Of a stretch of DNA of 64,000 nt, positions 15,611 through 26,100 are shown one piece after another. The position numbers and the translations under genes are program-made. The notes beneath the pieces are model-generated. The model had not been told where the DNA came from. It was given only the letters and a program-made list of their open reading frames with translations, and ran no database searches. Source of the stretch: Candidatus Pacearchaeota archaeon (GTDB lineage Archaea > Nanoarchaeota > Nanoarchaeia > Pacearchaeales > GW2011-AR1); NCBI GenBank assembly GCA_023228065.1, contig JALOBX010000002.1, positions 145,975-209,974 on the forward strand, written 5' to 3'. How positions within the stretch are numbered: position 1 is the first letter of the stretch; every line of letters begins with the position of its first letter.

Positions 15611-16424
15611 CTCTGATCTCCCGAACTAACTCCTGTATTTTTAATACTTCTTGAATAAAATTTTTATCAATTTTCTTTTTATTACTATCGGTAAGATTGT
15701 TAATCACTTGCTTTGTTTTTTCTACAAGAATATTATCTTTACTTATTTCTTCTAATAATATTAATTTTGATAATTCTTCTTTTAATCTTTTGATTTCTTC
15801 ATTTAAAAAGATCTTAAGATCTATATCAGAATTTTCTCCTTCAAATGCCAAAACATATCTTTTCAATAAATCTTTTTGTTCTTCATGCAATAAAGAATAT
15901 TCTTCATTAAATTTTTTCAAAAATGTTTTAAATACAATATTATCAATAGGTACTATCTCCTTTTCTTTTTCTGCTTCTACTAACATATTTTTAATAATCT
16001 TCTCTTCTAACATAACTTTGTCAGATATCTCCAATGATTCATTTAATATTAAACAAATTGTTGCCATTTCTTTATAATTTGAAACAAAATTTTCAAATAA
16101 TTCAGGACCAAACAATGTATTAATTTTTTTAATTAATTTTGATTGTTGCTTGTATAAATCTTTTCTATTTACAAATTCTTTCTCTTTTTTAATCTCTAAT
16201 AAAACACGATTTGCTACATTATTTGTCAATCCTTTTGATTCAATTAAAACACGATATAAAGACAAATCTTTATTTAAAACTGTTCCTTTTTTAAAAAACT
16301 CTTTAATAATTGAAAGAATAGTATCTTTTTTTTCTTTTTTTTCATCCATAGATGATTTCACACTTTCTATTATAAGAATTTCATAGAGAAACGCAGTATT
16401 CCTTTTTTTATTATGTTTGATCAT
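15600..16424 (-). CDS. Conserved-type helical head-region protein, function unknown
   Basis: A protein of 274 residues from ATG 16424 (MIKHNKKRNTAFLYEILI). An in-frame ATG at 16442 lies inside the portal end and gives a less typical start. The protein is almost wholly alpha-helical and Lys/Glu/Leu-rich, with likely coiled-coil stretches (LKIFLNEEIKRLKEELSKLI). It overlaps the portal stop by 14 nt and the next gene by 11 nt. I recognise the KKRNTAFLYE-type start from similar places in other large myoviruses but know no function. A core or portal-associated role is possible. Confidence 0.55.
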   Translation of the reverse strand: MIKHNKKRNTAFLYEILIIESVKSSMDEKKEKKDTILSIIKEFFKKGTVLNKDLSLYRVLIESKGLTNNVANRVLLEIKKEKEFVNRKDLYKQQSKLIKKINTLFGPELFENFVSNYKEMATICLILNESLEISDKVMLEEKIIKNMLVEAEKEKEIVPIDNIVFKTFLKKFNEEYSLLHEEQKDLLKRYVLAFEGENSDIDLKIFLNEEIKRLKEELSKLILLEEISKDNILVEKTKQVINNLTDSNKKKIDKNFIQEVLKIQELVREIRDGN

Positions 16425-19400
16425 CAATTTGTTCTTCCTCATCTTTTTTTATCAATTTTTCAATAAGTTTTATCTTTGAATCAATATTCTCTTGCTGTTC
16501 AAAAATTGCTCTAACTCTTCTTGGATAATTAGTTTTATCAATATTAAATATTGAATTGTCACCAGAAAACATATTCTTTAAATTAGGAATCGCTGTTTGT
16601 TTCTTTGTTAAACCCATCTGTTTTCTTGAAGATGGACGTTGAGACATATTACCCTGAGATCTCATACTATGAGATATTTCTTTGTGCTTGGGATTTATAA
16701 CACGTAATTCGTGATTATGCTCTTTATCTGTTGAATGCTCTTTGTACTTGCCTAAAGAAGTTTTTCCAACACTCCTTCTACCCGGTGCTGCTAAAAGCGT
16801 TTCATCCTCATCCCCTCCTTCCTTACTTTCTCCACCTCCACCACCCAACAAATCCTCTCCACCTCCTTCTTCACCTTCACCCTCTCCTCCCAATGAATCT
16901 TCATCACCCTCTCCACCTAACAAATCTTCATCAGATCCAGATATAGGAGCGCCCATATCACCACTACCACCTTCTAGCATTCCTTCAAGAACTGATTGTA
17001 ATTTACTATCTGCAAACAATTCCGCTCTGATACGTTTTTGTTCATCACTTGAAAGTTGTTTGATATTTTCATCAACCCATCTAGTAGACATACCAGAAGA
17101 TTTCGCTGCCTCTACAGCATCAAATCTTGTTTTCCACAATTCAATTTCTTGAAGTTCAGAAATCTTAGAAGGATTATTAAGAATAATTTCATAAGAAACT
17201 AAATCAGCATTCTTATATCCCATTGCAGCTAAATGTATCCTTGCTACTTTTTCTAATTCGGTCACAACTGCATTTTGTAACCTTTGTATTGTTCTAGCAA
17301 AACGAATATCTTTTTGTGAAAGAGAAGATTTATCATCATCACCCGCTTCAGCAGTTAAATAAGAAGCAGGTATCTTGATTGCTGAAAACATTTTATCTCT
17401 AAAATATTTAATATCATCTACATCACCAGTATAAGATCCACCTGCTAATGTTTCAATTTTTGTATTATCTTCTTTTCCTCTTACTGGAATTATATAATCA
17501 TCTTCAATAGATGTAGCACTATATCTTTGATCTACTCGTCCTGTTAAATGATCGACAACTTGATTTTTCTTTAAAGTCATTCTAAATTCTTCAACATAAT
17601 TTTCTTCTTCTTCTGCTGGTATGCCACCCATATCCAAATAAAAAACTCTTCTTTCTGGTGATCTGACTATACGATAACTCATTACTGCATCTTCTAACAT
17701 CGTATTATGAGAAACAATTCCATTCGCAACAAAGTTATGAATTTCATTATCTACTTGTAAATCATATGTATCTACTAATTTTTCTTCATCTATTATATGA
17801 GATACGTTTTCAAAAGAAATATCTGTATCGTCTATATCATCTAAATTTATATATAATCTATATGAATCTTTTCTTGTTATAGTCCCAAACGTTTTATCCT
17901 CATAAACACCTGCTTTCTTACTTAATTTTATTTCATTGCCTACTGCAACACCACATTGCTGACATAAAATCTGGACATCATTCATTAATTCATAATTTGA
18001 CAAACTTAATCTTTTATCTTTTTTACTTCCATCTGCATCCATTAATCCACGTAATAATTCAATTTTATTTACTTTACTTAAAGAATAAACCCACGATGGT
18101 ATTCTTTTATTTTCAAATCCACTTATAAATCCAAGTTTTTTAAATAAAGAAATACATTCTTTTGACGAAATATTTACCTGTGCTCCTTTATTCTTTTGTG
18201 CTTCAGTTAAACACATCTTTTTTTCTGGAGAAAACAAACTCTCCATTAAATTAATATAATACTGATTTTGTTCTTCATATATACCTAAAGCAAAACCAAT
18301 ACTTTTACGATCTTCATTAATCCATCCATCTCCTAACATAAATCCAAATAATCTCATAAACTCTGGGTTTGTTTTAAATATGTGATCTGTACTTAAGAAA
18401 GATTTTTTATGTATTTTTCCATTTCCAAAATAAAGATCTTCGTCTAATTTTATTTCATAATAATCTTTTGTAGTTTCCCAATTATTAGGAAGAACTAATT
18501 TGTCTGCATTTTTTGCCTTTGATCCACCATCTCCGTCACTCACTATTAAATCTTTTGCTTGTTTATATACAAACTTTCCATTTTTATCATAAACTAACAA
18601 TCCGTGATTTGGAGTAACTTCTATTTGTCTATGTGAAGTAACCACCTTAATAACTCGTTGCTTTCCCATATTCCTGCATTCTTTTACTTTAGATTCAATA
18701 AGTTTATTATTATCGAAATCATAAGATAATATTATGTCATCAGAGTGTATATCCTTTATTTGTTTATACCCTTTGTCTTTTGTCCAAAGGGGAGTATGAC
18801 TCGCACAACACAATTGCCTCCAAATCCTCCGTGCTGGATCTAGTACAGCTGTACCATATGGAGAATATTTATCATTTCCAAGCAATCTAAAATGTGCTAT
18901 TTGAAAGTTTTCAAAGGTTAAACCCCCTGAATTCCACTGAAACTGAATATATAGTGGATTATCGGAATCTTGTCCTTCTAATCTTTCTATTTCTTCTTGT
19001 GGTAATGGAATCACATTTCTAATTCCTTTTCCGTCCTTTACATCTAAAAATAGAAAAAAATCACCAAATTTACATAGAGATCTAACCCAATAAAACAAAT
19101 TAAACTCAACATTTAAAATATTATAAAAAAGATTATCTAAAACCTCTTTGATTTCATAGTTTTTACATTTTATTCTTATAATTGGACTCATCATAGAAAA
19201 CGTAGTTATTTCATCTGCATATATATCTAACGCAGATGCTAACTCTGGCATGTATTCCATTTGTTCAAAATCTTGATATCTTTCAAATCTCCACTGACTT
19301 GCCATTTGATTTGTATTAAGATTGGCAAATGGATCGTATGTATATCTTTTAAATTTTTTCCCAGAAGTTGAAGTAAATTTAAATTTATTTAAATTCTTTC

Positions 19401-19524
19401 TTCTATATTTAGAAACTGCTTGTGTCCTATAATTTACTATTGGACCAGAAAATAATTTAGTTAGTCTTTTAAATAAAGAAGTTCCAACTGTTTCATATTT
19501 TCTACCTATTGATGGTTTTTTCAT
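16411..19524 (-). CDS. Portal protein (T4 gp20-like) interrupted by an intein
   Basis: The frame of 1037 residues encodes a portal with an intein at residues 240-607. After splicing the portal would have 669 residues, against about 524 in T4. Extein signs are MASQWRFERYQDFEQMEYMP with ELASALDIYADE near residues 74-105, and, after the intein, TMLEDAVMSYRIVRSPERRV and FYLDMGG, all typical of gp20. A Gly/Glu/Asp-rich low-complexity tail (about 880-940) and a basic end follow. Twelve portal subunits form the DNA entry vertex and start prohead assembly. The gene follows the terminase directly (4-nt gap), with GGGG before the ATG. Confidence 0.93.
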   Translation of the reverse strand: MKKPSIGRKYETVGTSLFKRLTKLFSGPIVNYRTQAVSKYRRKNLNKFKFTSTSGKKFKRYTYDPFANLNTNQMASQWRFERYQDFEQMEYMPELASALDIYADEITTFSMMSPIIRIKCKNYEIKEVLDNLFYNILNVEFNLFYWVRSLCKFGDFFLFLDVKDGKGIRNVIPLPQEEIERLEGQDSDNPLYIQFQWNSGGLTFENFQIAHFRLLGNDKYSPYGTAVLDPARRIWRQLCCASHTPLWTKDKGYKQIKDIHSDDIILSYDFDNNKLIESKVKECRNMGKQRVIKVVTSHRQIEVTPNHGLLVYDKNGKFVYKQAKDLIVSDGDGGSKAKNADKLVLPNNWETTKDYYEIKLDEDLYFGNGKIHKKSFLSTDHIFKTNPEFMRLFGFMLGDGWINEDRKSIGFALGIYEEQNQYYINLMESLFSPEKKMCLTEAQKNKGAQVNISSKECISLFKKLGFISGFENKRIPSWVYSLSKVNKIELLRGLMDADGSKKDKRLSLSNYELMNDVQILCQQCGVAVGNEIKLSKKAGVYEDKTFGTITRKDSYRLYINLDDIDDTDISFENVSHIIDEEKLVDTYDLQVDNEIHNFVANGIVSHNTMLEDAVMSYRIVRSPERRVFYLDMGGIPAEEEENYVEEFRMTLKKNQVVDHLTGRVDQRYSATSIEDDYIIPVRGKEDNTKIETLAGGSYTGDVDDIKYFRDKMFSAIKIPASYLTAEAGDDDKSSLSQKDIRFARTIQRLQNAVVTELEKVARIHLAAMGYKNADLVSYEIILNNPSKISELQEIELWKTRFDAVEAAKSSGMSTRWVDENIKQLSSDEQKRIRAELFADSKLQSVLEGMLEGGSGDMGAPISGSDEDLLGGEGDEDSLGGEGEGEEGGGEDLLGGGGGESKEGGDEDETLLAAPGRRSVGKTSLGKYKEHSTDKEHNHELRVINPKHKEISHSMRSQGNMSQRPSSRKQMGLTKKQTAIPNLKNMFSGDNSIFNIDKTNYPRRVRAIFEQQENIDSKIKLIEKLIKKDEEEQIDDQT
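17704..18807 (-). mobile_element. Intein with LAGLIDADG homing endonuclease in the portal gene
   Basis: An intein of 368 residues. It starts with a cysteine in CASHTPLWTKDKG (block A) and has VTPNHGLLVYD (block B). It ends in GIVSHN followed by Thr (block G), which would be the +1 nucleophile. The centre holds both LAGLIDADG helices: LFGFMLGDGWINE and LLRGLMDADGS. Splicing residues and both endonuclease acidic residues look intact, so it should splice and may still home. The insertion lies in the conserved portal segment RRIWRQLC/TMLEDAV, the kind of invariant site inteins prefer. Confidence 0.93.
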
Positions 19525-19528
19525 TGCT

Positions 19529-21127
19529 TTACCCCATATAAACTTTTAAACTTCCTATTTGCTTTTTCTTAGGATTATTTCTTTCCTTTATATCAAAAAT
19601 ATCATTATCTCTATTATATCCGTTCATACCATTTATAGTGGTATTCATTGTTTTTGATATTTTTCTAAAAGAAGAAAGAAAAGCCATTCGATGCGCATAA
19701 TTCTTTTTATTATTAACCATAACTGTTTCTCTAATCCAACAAGAAATAGACATCGCAAGTATTAAATCATCATTTGAACCCTTTTCAGGTTGTAATTTAC
19801 CATTTTTCCATATAAATGTTAGCATCTCATTTAACAATCTAAAAGATCTTATCACTATTAAATCATTACGTATATATTCCTCAAATTTTGCTAAAATTAA
19901 AGGTCTTGTAGATACAGATGTACTAAATCCAGGAATAGCATTGCTTGTTTTTCCGTGAAAAGAAGGTTTCAATATGTTTGATTCTTTTACCGAATAATAA
20001 ATATTTGAATATTCAAGTTCTTCTAATTTTTTAGCAACAGAAAAACCTAAGTTGTTATTTTCAACAACAATTAAACACCCTCCATATATTCTTCCAAAAT
20101 CACATAATAATTTTGCAAATTTATCAGGATCAATTTTTCCTTGGTATTCTGCAACCTGCTCAGAATTATTATTATCTATAATATGAAATACTGAATAATC
20201 TTCACCATCTCCTCTCGCTACATCAGCAGATATAATATAATTTATGTTTGGATCATAATCTTTCCAAATATAAACATTACCATCAAAACCTGTTCTATAT
20301 AAAGGTTCTCTTATTGTTTTTCTTGTTTTTTCTATGTCAGCACTATCTATAAAAGTTCCACCTGATTCATTGAAACTACACAAATATTCTTGAGCAATTT
20401 GTTTTTTAGGCAAATTTGAAGTTTCTTTTACGAACCAATCTTCATCTCTATCTGGTCTTGAATCCCATGGCAAAGATATAGCATTAAAGTCATTTCTTTT
20501 CGATAATGCATCAACATACATTCTGTGAAAAAAATTGCCTACCCCTTTTGGAGTAGAAATAACTATGCAAGATCCTCCTGTACTTAATGTAGGATAAACT
20601 GCTGCCCACATTCCATCATCTCCATCAAGTCCTTCAACTGTAGCAGCTTCATCAACAATTAACAAAGACAACGATTCAGAACGACCTGAATCTGGACTTG
20701 TGGATTCCGCTTTTATAAATGATCCATTAGAAAACTCTAATTCTGTTTTTGTATCTGTTGTTACCTTAACAGCTTCCATAAACCAATCTGGAAGCATTTT
20801 ATATTGCTGTTTAACCTTCTTTGTAAAGTTTGCTGCTGTAGCTCTTTTAGTTGCTACAACTAAAGACATGAAAGATTTATTAAACAACATCTTCCAAAGA
20901 ACATATGAGGCAGTTAATGTTGAAATACCTAATTGTCTCGCCTTTAAGATTATATTAAAACGATGTAACTCATATTGTTTAATTGTATCTGCTTGATATC
21001 CCCATAAGATAAATGGAACATAAGCACTTTTTGTTGTAGATATTTTTATGTATGTATTTATGAAATATTCAGGACTAACCTTACATCTCACTAACTCTCT
21101 TTTCTTCTGTTCCTTTGTGAGTATCAA
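19529..21127 (-). CDS. Terminase large subunit (T4 gp17-like)
   Basis: A protein of 532 residues. The ATPase domain has Walker A KARQLGIST (62-70) and Walker B SLLIVDEA (154-161), and motif III may be CIVISTPKG. The C-terminal RNase H-like nuclease begins ISADVARGDGEDYSV, with VVENNNLG downstream. The enzyme pumps DNA into the prohead and cuts it. The start is uncertain. A TTG at 21127 is the only early start in frame, with GGGGA upstream. An ATG at 21140 is in another frame and stops quickly. The portal gene follows 4 nt after the stop. No small terminase subunit is recognised in the window. Confidence 0.93.
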   Translation of the reverse strand: MILTKEQKKRELVRCKVSPEYFINTYIKISTTKSAYVPFILWGYQADTIKQYELHRFNIILKARQLGISTLTASYVLWKMLFNKSFMSLVVATKRATAANFTKKVKQQYKMLPDWFMEAVKVTTDTKTELEFSNGSFIKAESTSPDSGRSESLSLLIVDEAATVEGLDGDDGMWAAVYPTLSTGGSCIVISTPKGVGNFFHRMYVDALSKRNDFNAISLPWDSRPDRDEDWFVKETSNLPKKQIAQEYLCSFNESGGTFIDSADIEKTRKTIREPLYRTGFDGNVYIWKDYDPNINYIISADVARGDGEDYSVFHIIDNNNSEQVAEYQGKIDPDKFAKLLCDFGRIYGGCLIVVENNNLGFSVAKKLEELEYSNIYYSVKESNILKPSFHGKTSNAIPGFSTSVSTRPLILAKFEEYIRNDLIVIRSFRLLNEMLTFIWKNGKLQPEKGSNDDLILAMSISCWIRETVMVNNKKNYAHRMAFLSSFRKISKTMNTTINGMNGYNRDNDIFDIKERNNPKKKQIGSLKVYMG

Positions 21128-21142
21128 AAAGTGTCCCCATTT

Positions 21143-21664
21143 TTATGATAATTTATCAATTTCTCCTTGAGATAAGAAATCTTTAAATTTCTTTTGTCTT
21201 TCTTTAAAATCCTTTGGAGTATCTGTGAGGTTATCTGTATATTCTTTAATATTGCTAATTATATATGTTCTTTTTGCTTGATACCACGCTCTAACCATTG
21301 ACACTAATTGCACTTTAATATCCATATCACCTTCTTCTTTTAAATTAAGTTCTTTCTTTGTGATATCTTTAAATTGTCTTTTGAGATGTTTTATGACTTG
21401 ACTAAATTTTCTCTTTATATTATTTTCAAATCCAGTTTCATGTGCTTCTTTCATTGCAACTTCTTCATGAATTAAAATACAAAGTTTATTTCCACTCATT
21501 TTAACAGACCACGGAATATAAACATCTTCATCTATTACTGGAACTTCTTCTCCGTTTTTTAAAGTGCCACTTCCTTTGAATCCATTTTCATAAGCTACTT
21601 GATTTATCGCTTGAATAACCTCAAGTACTTCAATTCCACCAGATTTTTCTTTTTTATCAGACAT
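21143..21664 (-). CDS. Hypothetical protein before the terminase gene
   Basis: A protein of 173 residues from ATG 21664 (MSDKKEKSGG), which has GGAGAAAGAA just upstream. An in-frame ATG at 21676 would overlap that site. A short N-terminal helix with EVLEVIQAINQVAYENGF is followed by a beta part (DVYIPWSVKMSGNKLCILIH) and long charged helices (IKRKFSQVIKHLKRQFKDIT). The location just before the terminase large gene would suit a small terminase subunit, but there is no clear helix-turn-helix and I do not claim this. No family is recognised. Confidence 0.55.
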   Translation of the reverse strand: MSDKKEKSGGIEVLEVIQAINQVAYENGFKGSGTLKNGEEVPVIDEDVYIPWSVKMSGNKLCILIHEEVAMKEAHETGFENNIKRKFSQVIKHLKRQFKDITKKELNLKEEGDMDIKVQLVSMVRAWYQAKRTYIISNIKEYTDNLTDTPKDFKERQKKFKDFLSQGEIDKLS

Positions 21665-21998
21665 TTCTTTCTCCATTTATATAACATTTTTTGCAACATT
21701 TATATTTATTCATATAAAAATCATCTTCTGAACTAAAAGACAATTTTTTACAAATAATACAAGTTCTTTCAATACTTTCTCTATTAAGTAGTCTTTCAGA
21801 GTATAAGCATCCATTTATTACAATATGGGTATTTTTTTCCTTTTTTTTATATTTTTTTTTAAATTCTTTTAATTGTTTTTGATATTCTTTTTCTTTCTCT
21901 TCATCCCATTGCGATAACGGAACTTTTATTGTTTCTTCCCCATACTTAGAAGCAATTTCTCTTTCTATTCTAGCAACTTTTGTTAGATTTTCTTCCAT
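21657..21998 (-). CDS. Small protein with C-terminal zinc ribbon
   Basis: A protein of 113 residues from ATG 21998 (MEENLTK), directly after the stop of the upstream gene; frames reaching further lie inside that gene. The N-terminal half is a charged helix (KEKEYQKQLKEFKKKYKKKE). The C-terminal 40 residues hold CIICKKLSF and KCCKKCYING, a four-cysteine zinc ribbon. It overlaps the next gene by 8 nt. Such ribbons bind nucleic acid or protein; the role here is unknown. Confidence 0.5.
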   Translation of the reverse strand: MEENLTKVARIEREIASKYGEETIKVPLSQWDEEKEKEYQKQLKEFKKKYKKKEKNTHIVINGCLYSERLLNRESIERTCIICKKLSFSSEDDFYMNKYKCCKKCYINGERNV

Positions 21999-21999
21999 A

Positions 22000-22446
22000 T
22001 TAAATCTGTGTATAAAGATAAACACTTAATAGCACAACAACAACCCCAGACCCAAATCCAATGATTCCTGATGTTAATGGAGAAATAAGTGGTTTATTTT
22101 GTTCATAATTTTTCATCAAAAAATCTAATTCTTTTTGATATGAATTTTCAAGAGCAACAATTTTCTTTTCAAGAAACTCCTTTTCAACTACAACATTTTT
22201 GATATCTAAATGTAATTCAGCTATCTCTTTTTGAGACTTTAGTTTATTCGATAAATAATCTTCAACTTTTATTAAATCTGCACTGGCTAAAATAATTCCT
22301 AACGCTTCTGCATTTAAAAGAATTCCTTCAAATGGCGCTACTTCATTTATCTTAATATTATAAAATACAGGTTCTATCTTTTCTTGTGCTATTAAAAAAC
22401 TACTATTAAAAAGAAGAATAAATACAACATACCAAATACTTTTCAT
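22000..22446 (-). CDS. Secreted/membrane protein of the lysis group, spanin-like
   Basis: A protein of 148 residues. A signal peptide (about 1-20, ending SSFLIAQ) is followed by a stretch with VAPFEGILLNAEALGIILAS. A coiled coil (about 65-105) and a C-terminal membrane helix (GIIGFGSGVVVVLLSVYLYT) follow. The APFxGxLL pattern is one I know from proteins next to phage holins. It could be a spanin component or an accessory lysis protein. It overlaps the coiled-coil gene upstream by 4 nt. Signal peptide and end helix point to the cell envelope; lysis is inferred from context. Confidence 0.5.
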   Translation of the reverse strand: MKSIWYVVFILLFNSSFLIAQEKIEPVFYNIKINEVAPFEGILLNAEALGIILASADLIKVEDYLSNKLKSQKEIAELHLDIKNVVVEKEFLEKKIVALENSYQKELDFLMKNYEQNKPLISPLTSGIIGFGSGVVVVLLSVYLYTQI

Positions 22447-22856
22447 TTTTTATATTCCTTAATACCAAATTTATTCATTAAAAATTTAGCAACATTGTCT
22501 GGTTCTTTTTTATACATTTCTACATATTTTTCAGCAGCAACTTTCTTTTCTTCTTCAATCTTTTGCTTCTCTTTTAACAGATCATTTTCTATCTTTTCCA
22601 GTTCCTTTTTATATTCTTCTAATGCTTTCTTTTCTTGTTCTTCTTTTTCTTTACGTATTTTTACTAAATCATCAAAAGTTGCTTTCTTCATTATACGCAT
22701 TTCTGAAAAAGTTTTTAACATCGTTTCAGTTACTTCTCCACTTTTTTTTCTTAAAACAAAATAAAGAATTAAAGACAAAATTGAAATAATTCCCGTAGAA
22801 ACTAAATACCAATACTTCTTTATATAAAAATAAAATTTTTGAAAAAAAACTTTCAT
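22443..22856 (-). CDS. Membrane-anchored coiled-coil protein, i-spanin-like
   Basis: A protein of 137 residues with one N-terminal membrane helix (YWYLVSTGIISILSLILYFV) and then a long Lys/Glu coiled coil (about 60-115). This is the layout of inner-membrane spanins, which join the outer membrane partner during lysis. The sequence gives no family motif. It overlaps the holin-like gene and the signal-peptide gene by 4 nt each, so the three are tightly linked. Confidence 0.5.
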   Translation of the reverse strand: MKVFFQKFYFYIKKYWYLVSTGIISILSLILYFVLRKKSGEVTETMLKTFSEMRIMKKATFDDLVKIRKEKEEQEKKALEEYKKELEKIENDLLKEKQKIEEEKKVAAEKYVEMYKKEPDNVAKFLMNKFGIKEYKK

Positions 22857-23101
22857 TGCTTTAACTCTTTAAATTTATAAAATAAATCTAATAAAGCAAC
22901 ACTTCCTATATAAACCATAGAAATATTTGACCAAGTATCTGGATCTAATGTCCCCATAAACAACGCTGCTGTAGCTGTAAGCCAAACAATAAGTTTACGA
23001 GACATTATTCTTTGTAAAAAAGAATCAACTTTTCCTGGATTGTCTGTTTCGAAATCTGAACTTTCTGGAGAATTCTCTGGAGTTTTGTTTTCTTCTTCCA
23101 T
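22853..23101 (-). CDS. Holin-like small membrane protein
   Basis: A protein of 82 residues. A polar acidic N-terminus is followed by two hydrophobic segments: SRKLIVWLTATAALFMGTLD and WSNISMVYIGSVALLDLFYK. The RKLxVW...LGTLDxxxW...YIGxxAxxD pattern resembles small phage holins. Holins form the membrane holes that time lysis. No endolysin gene is adjacent; the M15 peptidase at 56292 is in the baseplate group. GAGG lies before ATG 23101. Confidence 0.6.
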   Translation of the reverse strand: MEEENKTPENSPESSDFETDNPGKVDSFLQRIMSRKLIVWLTATAALFMGTLDPDTWSNISMVYIGSVALLDLFYKFKELKQ

Positions 23102-23160
23102 TTTATGTGCCTCATATAAATCTATTCATCCTAATTAGATTTTAAAAGCACAAAAGGAAA

Positions 23161-26100
23161 CTAACAATTTACAAATGCATTACCACCAACATTTTCAATA
23201 TTAATCGTAATGTCTGCACAATCTTTTAACTCATCAAGATGTGATATTAAGAAAATTATATCAAATTTTTCTTTCATTACTTCCAAAACATCAACAAAAG
23301 AACTAAGATTTTTCTTATCTAAAAAGACTGCTGGTTCATCTAATATAAAAATGTTGCTTTTTGGAAGTGACGATATTTCTATAAAAGACAACCGTATTGC
23401 CATTGCAGCAATAGTTTTTTCTGCTCCAGAACAATTCTCAATAGGACATAACTTATTATCTCTTTTTAAATAAACATTTAAATCCTTATCACAAATATCT
23501 AAAAATATTTCAAAATCAACAATTTTAGATAAAAAGTTATTTATCTCATTATTAATAATATCAATATTCTTTTTAATAATCATAGAAGGAATACCGTTTG
23601 GATGAACTGCATTTATAAATGTTTCATAAGCAAAGAAATTATAATAAGTTTCTTCATATTTTTTCTTTTTTTCTCGTAGGTCTTTGATTCTTTGATCAAT
23701 TATTGCTTCCTTCTCTATTTGTTGTTTCTCTAAAATAGAAATATACCCTAATCTTGTTTCACACTTATTAATCTGCTCTTCAATTTCAGCTTTCTTTCTT
23801 ACAGAATCAATACTCAAATTATAATCATCAATTTTTGTGTATAAATCTGCTATCTCACTATTTAATTCTTTTTTCTTTTCATTCTTTTCATCTATTTTAG
23901 ATAAACTAATAGCATTATCTAATTTATATCTATTATATTTATCTTTACTTTCTTCATACACATTAATTTTCTTAACCAAATCTTCATAATCTATATTTTC
24001 AATGCTTTTTTCTAAATTTTGCTTTTGTTTTTTTATTTCTAATAAAGATTCATCAATAACTTTCATTTTATCTTTTGAATCAAAAGCATTTTTTATAAAT
24101 TTGCAATGCTTATAATTTTCTCCACAAGGCACTTCATTTAAAAGACTTATATTGTGCTCTAAAATAGTCATTTCTTTATTTTTAAAAGAAATACTACTAT
24201 CAATTTTTTCTATTTCATCAATAATTCCTCTATAATTTTTTTCTTTTTCTCTAAATTTATCAATTTCAAATAATAATACAAATTTTTCAAATTTTTTAAT
24301 GAAAATCTCTTGATTTGCTATATTTTTTTGAATTGTTTCTATTTCTTGATTAAAAATAACTATTTTTTCATCTTTCTTTTTAATATTTTTCTTTATCTCA
24401 TCAATTTCATCAAGACTTGGAATCGTTAAACCTTCAAAACTCTTAAGTTCAATCTTAGAATTTAATAGTTTTTTCTCTATTTCTTTCTTTTCAGAAATTT
24501 GTAAAATATCAACAGTATTCCCATTTTTCTTTTCTATTTCTTTCTCAATCAAAAGATCATAGTTTTCTTCAAATTCTTTTAAAAGAGTCTTATATTTTAA
24601 ATATTCCGGTTTTGCTGCTTTCAATTTAATATTGAAAATATCTAAATCAAGAAATTTAGCTAAAATCTCTTTTCTTTTAGTTGATCCTTCTCTTATAAAT
24701 GATAAAGCATCTAACTGCGATGATAAAGATGTTAATAAAAAATCTTCCATCGTACCAAATTCATACATAATATTCTTATCAGTTTCTACCCTTGTATCAC
24801 CATTCAAACTTGTTCCATTTTTCATGAAATCTAAAACCGCTGATGAATTATCACCTTTGCCTTTAACTAACTTTCTATCTATAGAATATTCATCATCTTC
24901 AGATTTTAAAAAGACCTTTCCAAACCCATATTTAGCATTGTGATTTATTATATCATAATTTTTAAGATTCCCACGAGAAGTATTATTAAAAATTGTTTTT
25001 ATAAAAGAATCTATAAAACTAGACTTCCCTGTATAGTTGTCACCAAATATTCCTATTATCCCTCTCTTCTTCCCCAAATCTATTGTATTCCCTACCCCAT
25101 AATTAAATAAATTATCCCAATTAAATCTTTCTATACTCCATTTGATATTATGCCTTTTATCACCCTGTAATAAGATGTCACCACTAGTATCACCATTTAT
25201 AGAATATAACCTCTCTAAGACGATTTGTGGAAGTTTAAATGGTGCTGAATACTCTCTTAGTAGATCTCTCTGAACTGCTTCAGATCTAATATCTAAAATA
25301 GAAGAATTACAACTTAATTCCATAAATGTTTTTTCATATTTTTCTTCTACAGTCAATAAAATTGGAAAGCAAGTTCTTTTGATATTTAATTTGATTTCTT
25401 CTAATTCTTCTTTTAAAATCTTTTCTTTCAAAATTAAACGAATTCTTGATCCCTTCTTTATTTTTGAAATATCATCATTAATTTCAATAGTTATAAAAGG
25501 AAATTCACGTTCTATTTCAACAAATTCAACAGAGAAATCACTTTTATCTTTAATATCCCAAACAAGAAAACCCTTTTTTTCATCTTCTCCAAAATTTTGT
25601 TGAATAAACGATCCAGCATATCTAATTTTGCCTTGTTTATCCATAATTTGATTAGATTTATGAACATCACCTAACAAAACATAATCACAATCTTTAAAAT
25701 CTTGTATAGAAACCTTTCCAGATAATTCATATTCTTTATCATTTTTTGCACCATCAACAATACCATGATACAACCCAATAACAATATCATTCGATTTATC
25801 GTTTTTTATATTCCACCCTTCCTCATCATAAATAGAAAATACTTTTAATACAAATCTTTTATCTAATTTTCCTTGAATTCTTTCTAAACAAGAATTCTTT
25901 AAATAAAATATTGAAGACATTTTAAGCGTATGAACAATTGGTTCAATAGCATCCATACGATTAGATCTTATATTACCGTCATGATTACCTGGAATTATAT
26001 ATGTATCACACTCGTTACCTAGTTTCTTTAAAAGATCTGATGCTAATTTATAAGCTTCTGGTGATATATTTGTTTTTGAATGAAATATGTCTCCTGTTAA

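Noticed and set aside
16800..16960. Low-complexity CCT-rich DNA as a possible regulatory element
   Set aside because: It encodes the Gly/Glu-rich tail of the portal in frame on the minus strand.
21143..21664. Small terminase subunit
   Set aside because: Position before the large subunit fits, but no DNA-binding helix-turn-helix or family motif could be seen.
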